Shown here piece after piece: positions 50,480-62,341 of a stretch of DNA of 64,000 bases; the first letter of the stretch is position 1, and each line of letters starts with the position of its first letter. Where the stretch lies: positions 199,204 to 263,203 of the forward strand of contig NW_001799377.1 in the NCBI RefSeq assembly GCF_000165425.1. Reading direction: 5' to 3'. The notes beneath the pieces are model-generated. The model saw nothing but the letters and a program-made list of their open reading frames with translations. It ran no database searches and was not told where the DNA came from. The translations under genes were made by a program, and so were the position numbers. This stretch comes from Paramecium tetraurelia. Taxonomy: Eukaryota > Ciliophora > Oligohymenophorea > Peniculida > Parameciidae.

Positions 50480-50952
50480 ATTATTTAAATTTAAAATTCT
50501 TTAAACAGTTAATCGATTTTTTTTATTAATAGATTTTCTCGTTATCAAAGAATATGTCAATTCTAACATTAAATATATTTATTAGATGGAATTGTTTTAT
50601 AAAGAGATAGCTTAATATTCTAACAATAATTTTTACATAACAATATTAGAATATATTCTTAGTAGGTGAATTAAGTAGATAAATATTTTAATAAAGATTT
50701 ATGAAATAACTGTTGTTAGATTACAACAACAAAATCTTGAATAGAGTTTAATCGTTAATCCTTAAATCTAATTGAAAGATTTGCTTAAAAAAATACAAAT
50801 GAATATTAGATAATTTAAATTATTGATATCAATAATATTATCAATAGATTAATTTTTTAGGTATATATTAACTTAGCTAAGATGGAGAATTGTTTGTTAT
50901 ATATTTTGTTGATAATAATCATTTATATTTTAAATAATCAAAAATAAATAGA
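50480..50952. other. AT-rich spacer between divergent genes
   Basis: About 470 nt between the starts of the coiled-coil gene (-) and the cyclin Y gene (+). A/T tracts only; no recognisable element. Confidence 0.5.
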
Positions 50953-52951
50953 ATGAAAAAATGGGATGATGATGCTCGATTGAAGAGTTATGTAAATAAA
51001 ATTCTAAATGTGAAATCAACTATGAGAAATAATTAAAAAACTACTTCCAAAAGTAATTAATTCAATGATTTTGATTTAGAGAGAATTAATAGAGATACTG
51101 AATATAGTAGCAATGTAACTAACCGTTCAGATTTAACAGGTTTTAAAGATAGCATACTTTTTAAGTAATGAGAATTAAGAAATAATAGGTAATTAGTGGA
51201 ATACAATTTATAATAATACACGAATAAATTATTGTTAAGAGGATATAAGAGTGGTTTACAATTATTAGCATAACAATCTTAAGAATCCTAAAACATAGTA
51301 TTGTAAGAGATTAAGCTATTACCTGGACATAAATAAAAATTTTAGGTTATGCTCAAGCAAATAAGTGATAATTTAGATACTTACAATGACAATAATACTT
51401 AGTTAGTAAATCATAATCATTTTGCTTAAAATCGATTTACTTTACCTGGCTAATTGAATTCTCATGGACAATTTGAGTAAACCAAAGAAGTATACATGGA
51501 AATTCTAAAGCCCATTAATAGAAAGGCATCCATGAAACATTTTTCACCTCCCCAGGAATTGAATTAAATTAAACCAAGAGTATTACCAAAATTGGAGAAA
51601 GTCTCAAGTAAAGGAAAAAAAGAAAGAACTCTTTAGGTAGAAGATATTACTGCAAAATAAGGAGATTAGTAATTTTAGAATATTGTATAATTACCTAATA
51701 CAAAGGAGATGGTTACTAAACAAGTATCCAAGACAGTTAAGAATCCTTCATAAAATTAAATAAAGAAAAGGGTAACTACATAGAAATCTTTTCAAGAAAA
51801 GCCAAATAAATTTATCAATAAATTATTACTAATAAATGGAAAAAACACTAATGAAATTAATTTAGAAAGGGAATCAATATAATTATTATATCAATCTTTT
51901 GATAATGGAAGATTAGCATCAACTTTAATTAACATTGATATTGAAGAAATCAGTTATTGTGTTGGGATTACCATTAAAAAAATGATGGTTTTAGCTGACT
52001 TAGATTAAATTAATAATATTAGTTAACTTTAATGTATTGATGATAACAAATAGAGTTAACAGGATAGTATAAAACAAATATATTATTAGATTAGTATATC
52101 ATAAATGAAAGAGATGTTGTAAATAATAGAGATGAAAATGAATTTATTTAAGATTAGACTTTTTAATTGCAACAAGACGATTATGAATAATAAGATATGA
52201 AACAAGACTATCTAGAACTATAGCAAGAGGAAGATCTCGACCAAAATTACCTTGAAAGTTTTGAAAATGCTGAATAATAAAACTGTCATCCAGATTTAGG
52301 ATACCTAAATGAATAATTCTAAGAAGATGATGAAAATAAGTTATTATTTAATACTATAATTTAAGTTAACAATTACTTCAATCGTAATTTTCAGTTGATA
52401 CAACGTTAAATTTACAAGATTCTCAGTTATTTAATAAAGTTTTTATTGATTTTTCATTGAGCAATTGTATACCCAATGTGGATATCATTCAAAATTATTG
52501 TAAAAACATTATGACAACAACTAAAATGGAAAGAGAAGTAGCAATTATATCTATGATCTATATAAATAGACTATTAGAACACAATTAAGGGTTAGAAATA
52601 AATTGTTTGAATTGGCAAAAGATATTGTTTACAGCATTAGTTATGGCTTCTAAAATTTGGGATGATGAATCATTTGAAAATAATAACTTTGCCAAAGTTC
52701 TACCATAGTTTTCAACTATTCAAATAAATGAAATGGAGAAAGTGTTTTTAAAATTAATTGAATATCATCTTTATGTCAATTCCGGTGATTACGCTAAGTA
52801 ATATTTTTTATTGAGAACTTATGCAGATAAAAAATAACGAAGTTTTACAGTTAAATAATTAGATATTGCTACTGTTTTAAGATTATAAAGAGGTGGTCCA
52901 TAGTTGATTACAAAGCAATAATTTTTAAATACTTAAAATAAAAGTTTTTGA
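50953..52951 (+). CDS. CCNY: Cyclin Y-family protein
   Basis: About 630 aa. A long polar, glutamine-rich N-terminal region (MKKWDDDARLKSYVNKILN onward) precedes the C-terminal cyclin box: VDIIQNYCKNIMTTTKMEREVAIISMIYINRLLE, NCLNWQKILFTALVMASKIWDDESFENNNFAKVLP, INEMEKVFLKLIEYHLYVNSGDYAKQYFLLRTYAD. The LVMASKIWDD and YAKxYFxLR signatures are those of cyclin Y, which activates PFTAIRE-type kinases at the plasma membrane. Introns: 51140-51172 (33 nt, carrying an in-frame TGA), about 52054-52076 (23 nt) and a possible 35-nt one near 52390-52425. The last is longer than usual, so an indel there cannot be excluded. Confidence 0.86.
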
Positions 52952-53072
52952 TATTACTCCATATTATAACTGTGTATATACACTCTTCCTTATTCATCTT
53001 TTCTTTTAGATCATAATTTTCAGTAAAATATTATAATAACTTATTTTAAGAAATAAATTAAAAATATGTAAC

Positions 53073-53638
53073 TCATTTCTTCTTTTATTTTGGATCTGTT
53101 TTATCTTAATGAAGTTAATCATAACAATATACCTTATGCTTTCGTGTCCTTCTTGTCATTTTTCCCTTAATTTTAATCTTTTGGATTTTTTTCCTTTTAA
53201 TCTTTATTACCTTTCTAAGGTGATTTATTTTTGTCATTTTTATCGTTTTTCTGGTCTGCTTTAACTTCGACTTTACTAGCTTGAAGCTAAGCCTTAAGTT
53301 TTTCGTCTTAGTTTATTTGAGTATATGCTACTTAATTAGAGTTCAGCCAAAGATTTCGCCATTGTCTGTTGTCGAAACTGTTCAGCTTATTTCTTTTTTT
53401 CATATTTTAAAACAGCTTAAGCTGCATACTCATAAACATTTCCACTTGGAAATCCATCCTTACAAAGTCTTCTCAAAAAATATTCATAAGCAGCCAATAC
53501 ACCACTGTTATTCAATATTTATTCTTTTCAATATTTTAAATGCTATATACATTTTTATTCTAAAATATGTTTCTCTTCGTTATTTAATTCTTGATCACCC
53601 TATAGTTAATCTTAAGTATCATCCACGGCTCCTTTCAT
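53073..53638 (-). CDS. Lysine/aspartate-rich unknown protein
   Basis: Minus strand, about 160 aa with three introns of 25-28 nt. Starts MKGAVDDTQDQLQGDQ, with a central folded-looking block (VLAAYEYFLRRLCKDGFPSGNVYEYAAQAVLKYEKKK) and a C-terminal highly charged tail (DKNDKNKSPQKGNKDQKEKNPKDQ). The central block looks conserved but I cannot name it. Each intron removes a TGA or restores phase. Confidence 0.7.
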
Positions 53639-54397
53639 AATTATTTACTAAATTATTTATAATATTAATTAATATGAGAAACTATGAATAATAAGTATAT
53701 ATTTGATCGAATTAAGTCGATTATTGCTGATCATTAAATTTTCGATTAAAATATCATATGAGAGTTCGATTTAAATTTAACCATAAAGATAAATCTTGTT
53801 CTTTTTTATTTAAAATATATGAATGATCACTTTTAGACAATTTTCAATCATTCTAAATTTTAATTCAGTATGTTTATCACACTAAAATTTTTATTCCATG
53901 AAACTATGAATTAGCAAATTTAGGTAAAGGTATAAAGTAAAGAATGATTCTTAAGGGTTTATCAACATCTCCCACATGATTTAGAGTTTAAACCTTTTTA
54001 TCTTTGAATAGGAAATTATTCTAAACAAGAAAAAGAAAAAGTGGTATCACCTATATGATTTCACACTATATTTACTTAGTTTAATTTGTTCTTAATTATT
54101 TTTCTATTACTTTTTTTATCTTGAAAAATAACAAATAGTTCAAAAAATCAAAGAGAGTTCAATCTATTATTCTTAATAATCTTGTTAAGTAAACCTTAAT
54201 TAAAATTGGCATCTTATAATAATTAAAATTAACATACTAATTTCAAAGTTTGCTTATAGAATTCTCATTCAAAGTAGGGATGTAAGTTATATTTTTATTT
54301 ATTTTTTGATAATTATAAAATTTTAATGTTTCCAAAGAATAAATTCAGAAATTTAAATAATTCAAAACATTAAAAATATTTTTATTTTTTTTTAATT
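53639..54397. other. Spacer of 760 nt
   Basis: Between divergent genes. Very AT-rich with a slightly more balanced stretch at 53880-54080. I tested for tRNA-like B-box sequence and open frames by eye and found none. A non-coding RNA cannot be excluded. Confidence 0.4.
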
Positions 54398-54793
54398 ATG
54401 AATCCCGCCTAAACCATTGCACAATAATTCCTTTAACAATACTACTAGACTTTAATGACAAACAAAATGGGATTAATCTAATTTTATACAGATGCCTCTC
54501 ATATGACATATGGTTTTTATTTGTATTTATTATTTTTAGGTGGATAATAACATGATGGCTTAAAATAAATCAACGAAAAATTGGAATCATTGGCTTTCTA
54601 AAAAATAGTTTATAAAATTGATGATATGGATGTTTAACCAGGAGCATTGGAGAATTCATTATTCATTTTTGTCACTGGGTAATTGCAGATGGATGATGCT
54701 GAGACATACAAATTCTCATAAAGTTTTTAAATTCTTCCAAATGGCTAAGGAGGTTTATACGTGCATAATGATATCTTCAGATTAGTTTATTGA
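54398..54793 (+). CDS. NTF2: Nuclear transport factor 2
   Basis: 122 aa, the typical NTF2 length, with one 27-nt intron (54513-54539). Sequence: AQQFLQQYYQTLMTNKMGLIQFYTDASHMTYG, then GQQHDGLKQINEKLESLAFQKIVYKID, DVQPGALENSLFIFVTGQL and the C-terminal GGLYVHNDIFRLVY. NTF2 carries Ran-GDP into the nucleus by binding FG repeats of nucleoporins. The intron splits the YG/GQQ junction as expected. It lies about 3 kb from the FG-repeat/Rae1 gene. Confidence 0.94.
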
Positions 54794-54821
54794 TATATAT
54801 TAATAATAAAAATTATTAAAA

Positions 54822-55336
54822 ATGGGATTCGAAGATTAGATTCCACCAATTCCAAATAGAGATTAAGAAAAGAGATATATTGCCACAGTTGAAAAGTCAT
54901 TCTACGACTAACCACTCTATAAATTTTATATGAATGAAGCATTAAGAGAAAGAAAGATGGATTATGCTGATAAATTAAACACATTCAAATATGAATGGAT
55001 TCTAAACTTTGCTGCTTCTGGAATTGTATTCAGCTTATTATATGTAATATTTAGTATTGAATCATTAGTTTATCCCTGTGTCATATTAATATAGATAAAC
55101 ATCAACAGGCGTTCCAACATACTATCAGTATTTATCTAAAATTTAATTTTAGACCCAAGAATAAAGCTGTCTTCAAATAAGGATACTTGCAAAATTAAAA
55201 TTGGAGGAGATTTAAATTGTATTCATTCCTTGTTTTTGGATCAGCATTCATATTTGCTCATACTTATACAGATAGATCATAAATTCATGATGAATATTAC
55301 AATAATGTGGGTGTCATCAAACCAAAGTTTGAATGA
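54822..55336 (+). CDS. Two-helix membrane protein, unknown
   Basis: 154 aa; introns 55044-55068 and 55128-55152 (25 nt each). An N-terminal soluble part (MGFEDQIPPIPNRDQEKRYIATVEKSFYDQPLYKFYM) precedes a hydrophobic helix (WILNFAASGIVFSLLYF), a basic loop with YYQPKNKAVFKQGYL, a second helix (LYSFLVFGSAFIFAHTY) and a short tail. The character fits a mitochondrial inner-membrane accessory subunit, but no family is recognised. It starts 28 nt after the NTF2 stop. Confidence 0.8.
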
Positions 55337-55887
55337 ATAAATCGATAAATATACAAATTTTAATTATAATAACAAAATTACTATTAGCGCATCAATATTT
55401 AAATAAATGAGAAAAAGATAATTTAAATAAGCAATTATGTTATCCGTTTAAATCTATACTATTCTCAATTATAATTGATCTATTCAATATTTATATTATT
55501 TATAATTTATTTTTAAAACAAAATTAATCAAAGCACAATTCTTAACACCATTCCAAACTAATTTTGTAAATCTTTGAAATCGATTCAGTGTCATTTAAAT
55601 CTTAAAATTCTAAGATCTTATTTAACAATATTTATTCATTAGATTAAGAAATGCCTTTATAGCAGGTGCATTGATAGCACATAAATCCCAGCAATTATAC
55701 GTATAAAATGTTACTTCTTACATAACACCTAATTTATATTATATAGAGAAGATCTTTATGCTGGATAAAATTGTATAAAGATTTTGTAACATATTTAATA
55801 ACTTATTAGGATTATTCAATATAAATTATGAATAGCCCATAATGGTTTAAATTAGAGTAAAAAATATTTAATGCAGATTATAAATAT
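55337..55887. other. Spacer between convergent genes
   Basis: About 550 nt. A + strand frame around 55640-55800 (RLRNAFIAGALIAHKSQQ) is open but has no start and no recognisable domain, so I leave it uncalled. The rest is AT-rich. Confidence 0.4.
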
Positions 55888-56936
55888 TCAATATTGGTAA
55901 CTATTCAATTAGACGATAAAGTCAGATGATTTTTATGCTACATTATTATCACATATTTGATATGATTTAAAAATTTCCATTTATTTTTCTAAACTATTTT
56001 AGGCAACTGATTCATTATTGTCATTACTTTAATCTAATTAGAATATATATATATAATACCAGACTCCTCAATATTTTACTACTCTTATTAAAAATCCTTT
56101 TCATTTTTTTATATCTATTTATCCATTTCTTCAAAATCTACAATATCAGGTTCCTAATTTTTTTAGTATGGAACTTTTTCATTTTAAACAATCTCCTCTT
56201 GACATTTATCCATTTTTTCAAAATCTACAATATCAGATTCCATATCTTGTTATTAACCATTCGTTTGCTCAAATATGTTTATAAAATTATTAAAGTGTTA
56301 TTGGTTAAGTTTCAGTTTATTATATTCTTAACATCTATCCAAAGAAGAAGATAATATCCTCTCTATATTTTCCCTCGATGAAACGCTTTGCATATTTTCA
56401 ATCAATCTATCAGAACTAGTGTATTTTGCTACTGATTTTAGCATATACTCAATTTATTTTGCTATTGATTCTAGCATACCCTTCAAATTATGATTGAATT
56501 ATTGACAAATTTTATTATTCATATTTTCACCATTTATGCCAGATAATAATGTATAATCACTATCTTCTATAGAAGTCTTGGCTTGAATTTTGCCCAGACA
56601 AAATTCCAGTTATTCTTTATTTGTTTTAAAGCCTTATTATATTTAATTATTATCCTTCTTACAACTTTTGAGTATTTCGGAACTTTTTTGAATTTCCTGA
56701 AGTAAATCATCATATTAATTTATTTTGTCCATATACATGTTCAAACTGGCTTAAATATACTCTGATATTAGAAATATTTTTGCTATTGAATTTTATTTTG
56801 TGATTTCAATTTCATAACATTCGCCACATAAGAACGTCAATATTTCTTGATCTATATAACATCCTATAGGCGTTTATCGTTGATCTATTAGATGAGTACA
56901 CTTATATCTATAATTGTGATGTTCTTACAAAATCAT
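55888..56936 (-). CDS. Zinc-finger (B-box-like) coiled-coil protein
   Basis: About 340 aa on the minus strand; one 26-nt intron (56034-56059). The N-terminus carries a Cys/His pattern typical of Paramecium B-box-like proteins: YKCTHLIDQRQTPIGCY, then FLCGECYEIE. Coiled-coil and helical sequence follows (ASLNMYMDKINQYDDLLQEIQ, MLESIAKQIEYMLKSVAKY). The near-identical blocks DIVDFEKMDK and DIVDFEEMDK flank an acidic linker near the C-terminus. In this family such N-termini are often followed by WD repeats; here the frame ends without them. Confidence 0.75.
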
Positions 56937-57029
56937 TTTTATTTTTTTTATAAAATTTTAATTTTTAATGTTTAGTTTAAGCTATATTATTATTAGTGAA
57001 ATGATAATAACAATATATATAGATATGTA

Positions 57030-58979
57030 TCATTTAGGATATCTTAGTTCATTCTCTGGAATAAAATGAACAAATATTTTTGGTTAAAATTCATTGAAGT
57101 ATTCAGGCCCTTTTGAAAAATCATTACCTAAAGCATATGCTAGCATGGAACCATCAGGACTCATTTTGGCACAGACAATAGGATTACAATTGAATTAAAA
57201 TGTTCTGATTTTATTTCTAACATTAATATCCCAAAAGATCATTTGACCTTCTCCTCCAGCTGTCATTAAAAAGTAGTTGTTTTTGATATTCATTTGGATG
57301 CAATTAACAGGAAAGAAATAGTTTTAAATTTTTCCTTTTTGATTATCTTCAACCTAAATAATGAACAATATATTTACTTTATGAGCTTTAAAAGTCATGA
57401 TTGATTTTAATGAAAATTCAGTAGGCATTCCGTGAGTGGATTTGGTTGTAATATTCGTCTAATGTCCTCTACCATCAATGGATCCCAAAGTAAACCCATC
57501 TCTTGCTGGAAATATTGCTATTGAAGTTAATTGTGAATAGGTTCCCAATGGTGAATCAATGTATTAAAATCTACCCGGTAACTATTACAATTCATTCAAA
57601 TTAATGATTGTTAATTTTTCAGATGCAAATCCAATAACCAATAATGGGAAATTACAATCAGATACCATTGGTTTGTATTAGAATTGACATTAAAATCTTG
57701 GTTATCCTGGAGCTCTGATATCCCACATTTTTAATGATTAATCTGTAGATATTGATAATATCATTTATGCTGATTCTATCCAATAAACAGAAATTATTAA
57801 TGCTTAATGTTGTCCTACTGAAACCATCTAGCCTGAATTAACATCAATAACTCTGACTGTGTGATCAAATCCACATCCTACGAATATTTGAGACAAATCT
57901 CCCTTAGCATCCATACAAACTATTGGATTTTATACTTATCCAACTGCTCCATCAACCTAAAAGGATCTTCTTTCAAATAATTCTCTTTTGTATGAGTTTT
58001 GTTGGATCTCCAATATTCTGACCTTACCATCCCAAGAAGATATAGCTAAGAAATTAGGTATGGTTGTTCCCCAACATATTGCTGAAACTGAATCTTCCAA
58101 TCTAATTCTCTATTCCAAACTTGCATCATTAACTGAATCATCAACACCTCCAGGCAATACGATTTAATTACCAACTTACCCTTATTGTCCTAATCCACCT
58201 CCAAATCCAAGACCTGGTTGAACTTATTATTAAGGTTATTATTAACCAAAAAGAGAAGTCCCAGGAGCAGCAGTTTATTATTATCCAAATCCAAATCCAG
58301 TCTGTTGTGGTTATTAAGGTGTCTATCCAAATAAGCCTCCCTATTGTTATCCAAAGGGTTAAGCAGCAGGAGCTGGAGCACCAAATAAACCTGTTGCTTA
58401 CTGTTATGGTTATTAAGGTTATTAACCAAATAAGGTTGGCTATTATTATTATTATTACTATCCAAATAGTCCTCCTCCACTTTAAGGAGTTTAACCAAAT
58501 AATCCTCCTTGCTAAGTTGTTTAACCTAATAATCCAGGCTATTATCCAAATCCAGTTCCAAGTGAGCCACCTAATCCTGTTCCTAACCCTCCTCCTAAGC
58601 CACCGAAAGTAGGTGCTTGTTATCCTAATACTGGGGGTTAGCCTAATCCGCCAGGCGCTCCAAATGTGCTTGATTATTATTGTTAAAGTCCGAGTCCACC
58701 TCCAAGCTAACCTCCTAGACCTCCTCCGAGGCCTCCTCCAAGACCACCTCCAAGGCCTCCGCCTAATCCTCCTTATTGCATCTAACCTCCCATTAAACCA
58801 CCAAAACCAGGTTGTCCTTGTGTTCCCTGTACTTAACCAAATAAACCTTATTATGGAGCTGTATTTGGAAATAGTCCTCCTTATACACCAGTTGGTGCCC
58901 CAAAATTACCTAATATACCTCCTATTCCTCCACTTGTTTAAGTTGGATTTTAGTTCCCAAACATACTACCTCCGAACAT
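57030..58979 (-). CDS. RAE1: GLFG-repeat nucleoporin domain fused to Rae1/Gle2 WD40 propeller
   Basis: One minus-strand frame of about 641 aa. Residues 1 to about 270 are G/Q/L/F/P-rich with FG and GLFG repeats (MFGGSMFGNQ, QGLFGQ, GGLFGQTPQ, GGGLFGQ, PTLFGQQ, TGLFGAP, TSLFGQ), the composition of phase-forming nucleoporins. From IVLPGGVDDSVNDAS a Rae1-type beta-propeller follows: VSAICWGTTIPNFLAISSWDGKVRILEI, FVGCGFDHTVRVIDV, TDQSLKMWDIRAP, FTLGSIDGRG, FFWDINVRNK-type blade, and the diagnostic AYALGNDFSKGPEYFNEF. One possible 24-nt intron (57354-57377). Rae1 normally docks on Nup98 through a GLEBS motif; here propeller and FG repeats share one chain. No frame break lies between the parts. Confidence 0.9.
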
Positions 58980-59274
58980 AATAAATTTAAATTATTTAAA
59001 ATAATTATTAAAAATTTAGAATGCAAATTTTAATAACCCTGGAAACCATAGTATTTTATCAAAATAAAGGAAGTAATTATAATAGAATCTGGAGAAACAT
59101 TATTTGTAATCAATAAGAATTTAAATTTGGAAATTCAAACGCAATCATATCTCTCTCAATATTACAGAATGATCCCTGTAAAGAATATAAGTGTTTAACA
59201 TAATCTACAATTTATCTAAATTGATTTTTGAAGCTATATTTTTAACTTATTATTTTTAAATAAATATTTAATTA
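58980..59274. promoter_or_regulatory. Divergent intergenic region
   Basis: 295 nt between the start of the FG-Rae1 gene (-) and the EF-hand gene (+). It must contain both promoters; no motif is recognisable. Confidence 0.3.
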
Positions 59275-60258
59275 ATGAAACAAGCCTAACCTTTCATTCC
59301 TCTTGCTGTTGATGATAATAAAGAATACGATATCAAAAATATACTTTAAAAATAAATTAAAACATTATCACCTGAGGAATATCATTTTTTTAGTTTCCTA
59401 ATAGCTACTAATCATGTTTTTGAACAATTAACTAATTGTTAAAACAAATTGAATAATGATCCAACTTTTAGTTTGTGGAAGCTCTTTGAATTCTTTGATG
59501 TTAATGGCGATAGAAAACTACAATTAGATGATTTTATTATCACATTACAAAAATTAGACATTCTTCTTAAAAGAGAAGAAATTGAATCCTTATTTACAAC
59601 TTTAGGTGGTGAGGATGACAATATCATTTCATACGCAGAATTTGCTAATTTATTAAAATTCTCCACTACACCATAATGGAGATAATCAAAAGTACCTTCA
59701 GAAGGTGTTTTGAATTAGGAACATTAAAAATTAATACATTAGATTTTTAGTTTGTATGCAAAAATAGAAAGGAGCCTTTTATATCTCAGAACACAAATAG
59801 GAAATGATATTCAAAAGCTTGAAGACTTTTTTAGAAAATTGGATTAGAAATAAAAAGGCTATTTAGTATTCAATGACTTTGTTGCTTATATAAAGTCCAA
59901 AGGCGTTCAAGTAAAAGGTAATGATTACTATAGAGTGTTCTTTATGCTTTAGTAATATAAATCAGGTAGAATTAGTTTTAATGAGTTTTTGAAGAAATTT
60001 TCAACAAGAGAAGAGTATCAAAATTATTAGCAATAATTAGATCTATTGATTCATCCTCCTTAAATGGCTATAAGAGAATCGATTGAATAATAGCCTGCTC
60101 TTCAATATAAAGTAGATAGCTCAGCCAATTTTGAAAACAAACAAGTACAATAAAATGAGATGTCATCAAAAATATCTTAGTAATCTAGATTTTCATAAGA
60201 TCTTGATGACTCTATCAGATTGCCAGGATATACTAGATATGTTTTTGGAAATAATTGA
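59275..60258 (+). CDS. EF-hand protein
   Basis: 327 aa in one frame of 328 codons. Helical N-terminus (LSPEEYHFFSFLIATNHVFEQL), then EF-hand loops DVNGDRKLQLDD (good), GGEDDNIISYAE (degenerate), DQKQKGYLVFND and QQYKSGRISFNE (degenerate). A polar tail ends in DSIRLPGYTRYVFGNN. A possible 27-nt GT-AG segment near 59688-59714 keeps the frame and has no TGA, and its translation fits, so I treat it as exon. Probably a calcium-regulated cytoskeletal or signalling protein. Family otherwise not identified. Confidence 0.85.
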
Positions 60259-60734
60259 ATCATAATTTATTACAATATTAATTAAGTATTTTTAGACTTT
60301 AGTTCATATACTTATATAATGTAATTTAAATATATATAATGTAACTAAACAACAAAATTATTTAATGTTACGTACTCTGACTAATTACTACTAAGTTTTT
60401 TTATGGATTATTTAAATAACGACCAAAAATAAAATTTAGTTTATTAAAGTTATTTATCCATTTTTAGCTTTCCCAGAAAATGAAAGATTTCATATGATTG
60501 CAATGAGAGTTAAAATACTTATGTAATTACTTGCATTTGAATCGATCTTTGAATTTAGAAATCTATTTTAGGTGAACTCTTTTTAGAATGTATTGTGACA
60601 ATGAGTCGTAGTTATTATTTAGTTAACTTTTAAAACAATAGGGATTTTATTCTAAACATATTTAAATATCCTCTTGGCAATGAATTAAATTTGAAAATAA
60701 TTTTAGTTAACTTAAAATTTTTATTAATTTTTTA
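60259..60734. other. AT-rich spacer
   Basis: About 475 nt between two + strand genes; A/T tracts, no coding frame or RNA seen. Confidence 0.5.
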
Positions 60735-62232
60735 ATGAACTCAGTATCCACTAACACTTCATTTACAGAAGTTAGGATTGTTAAAATCTACTTGAAGATT
60801 CATTACATAACAAAATTTGGATAGGCAATCTATTTATGTGGTGATGATGAATCTTTAGGAATGTGGGATCCTTGCAAGGCACTCCGTTTGTAATGGAATC
60901 AGGTACTTAATTTAATTACTTAAGAATCACGAATGGACCATCTGTATCAAGCTGCCTCGAATCAGCCGAAAATTTGAGTACAAATTCCTGGTCAACAACT
61001 ACAATGAGCCTTAAATTCACTATGCCTTTTGGGAACCTGGTGAAAATCGTATAATCACCAAGCACTTGCTACTTAATGGCAAGAAGAACGAGTACTTTAA
61101 TTGTAATGCAGTTCTAATACTATTTATAGAGGAGTTTTGGGGATATAGGACTATTAAATTAAAACTCAATCACACTTTACAACCGAAAGAACGCATGATG
61201 ATAATAGGATCTATTCCTGAGATTGGTTCCTGGAAATCACCTGTGCTTATGAAATAGCAAATGAAGATTGATATTTGTAATACATCAATATTGTATTTCT
61301 AGTAACTGAAGAGGCCACCCAACAATGGTCAATATCATTTATTGTGGACCCCCTTAACTTTTTCTTCCGTTACTATTATGTGATTAGAAATGATGACACA
61401 GGTAAAATGATATGGGAAAGAGGCAATGGGCGTTACTTAAAAAGTGCTGATTTATCCTCAATTAGGTAAGTATTGGATTAGTATGATCTTCATCCAATCA
61501 AAGTGAAGACTGAAATATACTCAGCTATTCAGGCTAGGCAATTCAATAAAAACGGATCTTTCTCTTCTTCAAAAATACCAAAATCTAAGATCAAATAAAA
61601 GAATCAAGGCTACTCCTTTGCAGATAAGGAGCCTTCCTTTTTTTATTACGAAGAATTTGGAAGATTAAATAAGTTGGATTGGAATTTTGTAGTTCAATTC
61701 TAAACTTATGAAATAAATGAGAATATTTTGATAGGACCTTATCCATAAAATGAGTAAGATATTCTTTACTTAAAATAATAATAAGTTAGAGCAGTTCTCA
61801 ATCTCTAAACACGTCTTGATATGTTCCATCGTGGAGTTAATTGGGAACAAATAGTAGATGCTTATAAGAGACACAATATTGTGATGAAGAACTATTAAAT
61901 TTTTGACATGGATTCTGAAGATTTCGAAAAAAAATCTAATAAAGCAGTTCAAATTCTTAAAAAATTAATTAATGAATATGAATATGTCTATGTCCATTGT
62001 ACAGCAGGAATAGGCAGAGCCCCTTCCATAGTAGTTCTTTACTTAGCATCAATCCTCCAATATGATTTAAAAGATGCAATAGAATTTGTCAAATAAAAAA
62101 GGCAATAATTTTACATTAATTATTGTAATAATAGCAATCTAATATTATTTAGCAATGTTAAAAAAGTCGTACTAAAAAGCACTTGTATTTAATCATGGAT
62201 TAGGTTATTAGGAGTTAGCTTTAACATTTTGA
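60735..62232 (+). CDS. Laforin-type glucan phosphatase: two CBM20 modules plus dual-specificity phosphatase
   Basis: About 473 aa; introns 60903-60924, 61277-61302 and 62125-62152. Two starch-binding CBM20 modules come first: YLKIHYITKFGQAIYLCGDDESLGMWDP...HEWTICIKLPR...FEYKFLVNN and RTIKLKLNHTLQPKERMMIIGSIPEIGSWKSP...FFFRYYYVIRNDDTG. The phosphatase domain carries ILIGPYPQNEQDI, VRAVLNLQ, MDSEDF (Asp general acid region) and VHCTAGIGRAPS, which fits the glucan-phosphatase version (C-x-A-G-x-G-R) of the active site. Such enzymes remove phosphate from glycogen or amylopectin. Laforin has one CBM20; two are present here. The last intron restores a coherent C-terminus (SYQKALVFNHGLGYQELALTF). 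Confidence 0.92.
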
Positions 62233-62341
62233 GATTGAATAGAGTCCTTGTTGTATAGATTTATTAATTTCATTAATAAATAGTAAATAGTAAATCTATC
62301 TTTAATAAAACCTAAAACAAAATTAATTATATATATAAATA

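Noticed and set aside
53880-54080. Possible non-coding RNA in the 760-nt spacer
   Set aside because: No tRNA A/B box, no recognisable snRNA or snoRNA boxes, and no stable hairpin found by eye.
55640-55990. Long TGA-free + strand frame in the spacer and overlapping the 3' end of the minus-strand gene
   Set aside because: No start codon, amino-acid make-up typical of random AT-rich sequence, and it runs antisense into a well-supported gene.
58150-58981. Proline/tyrosine/asparagine-rich open frame on the + strand
   Set aside because: It is the antisense shadow of the FG/GLFG repeats: Gly, Gln and Phe codons read backwards give Pro, Leu/Stop and Lys/Glu patterns. It contains a TGA near 58219 and has no start or homology.
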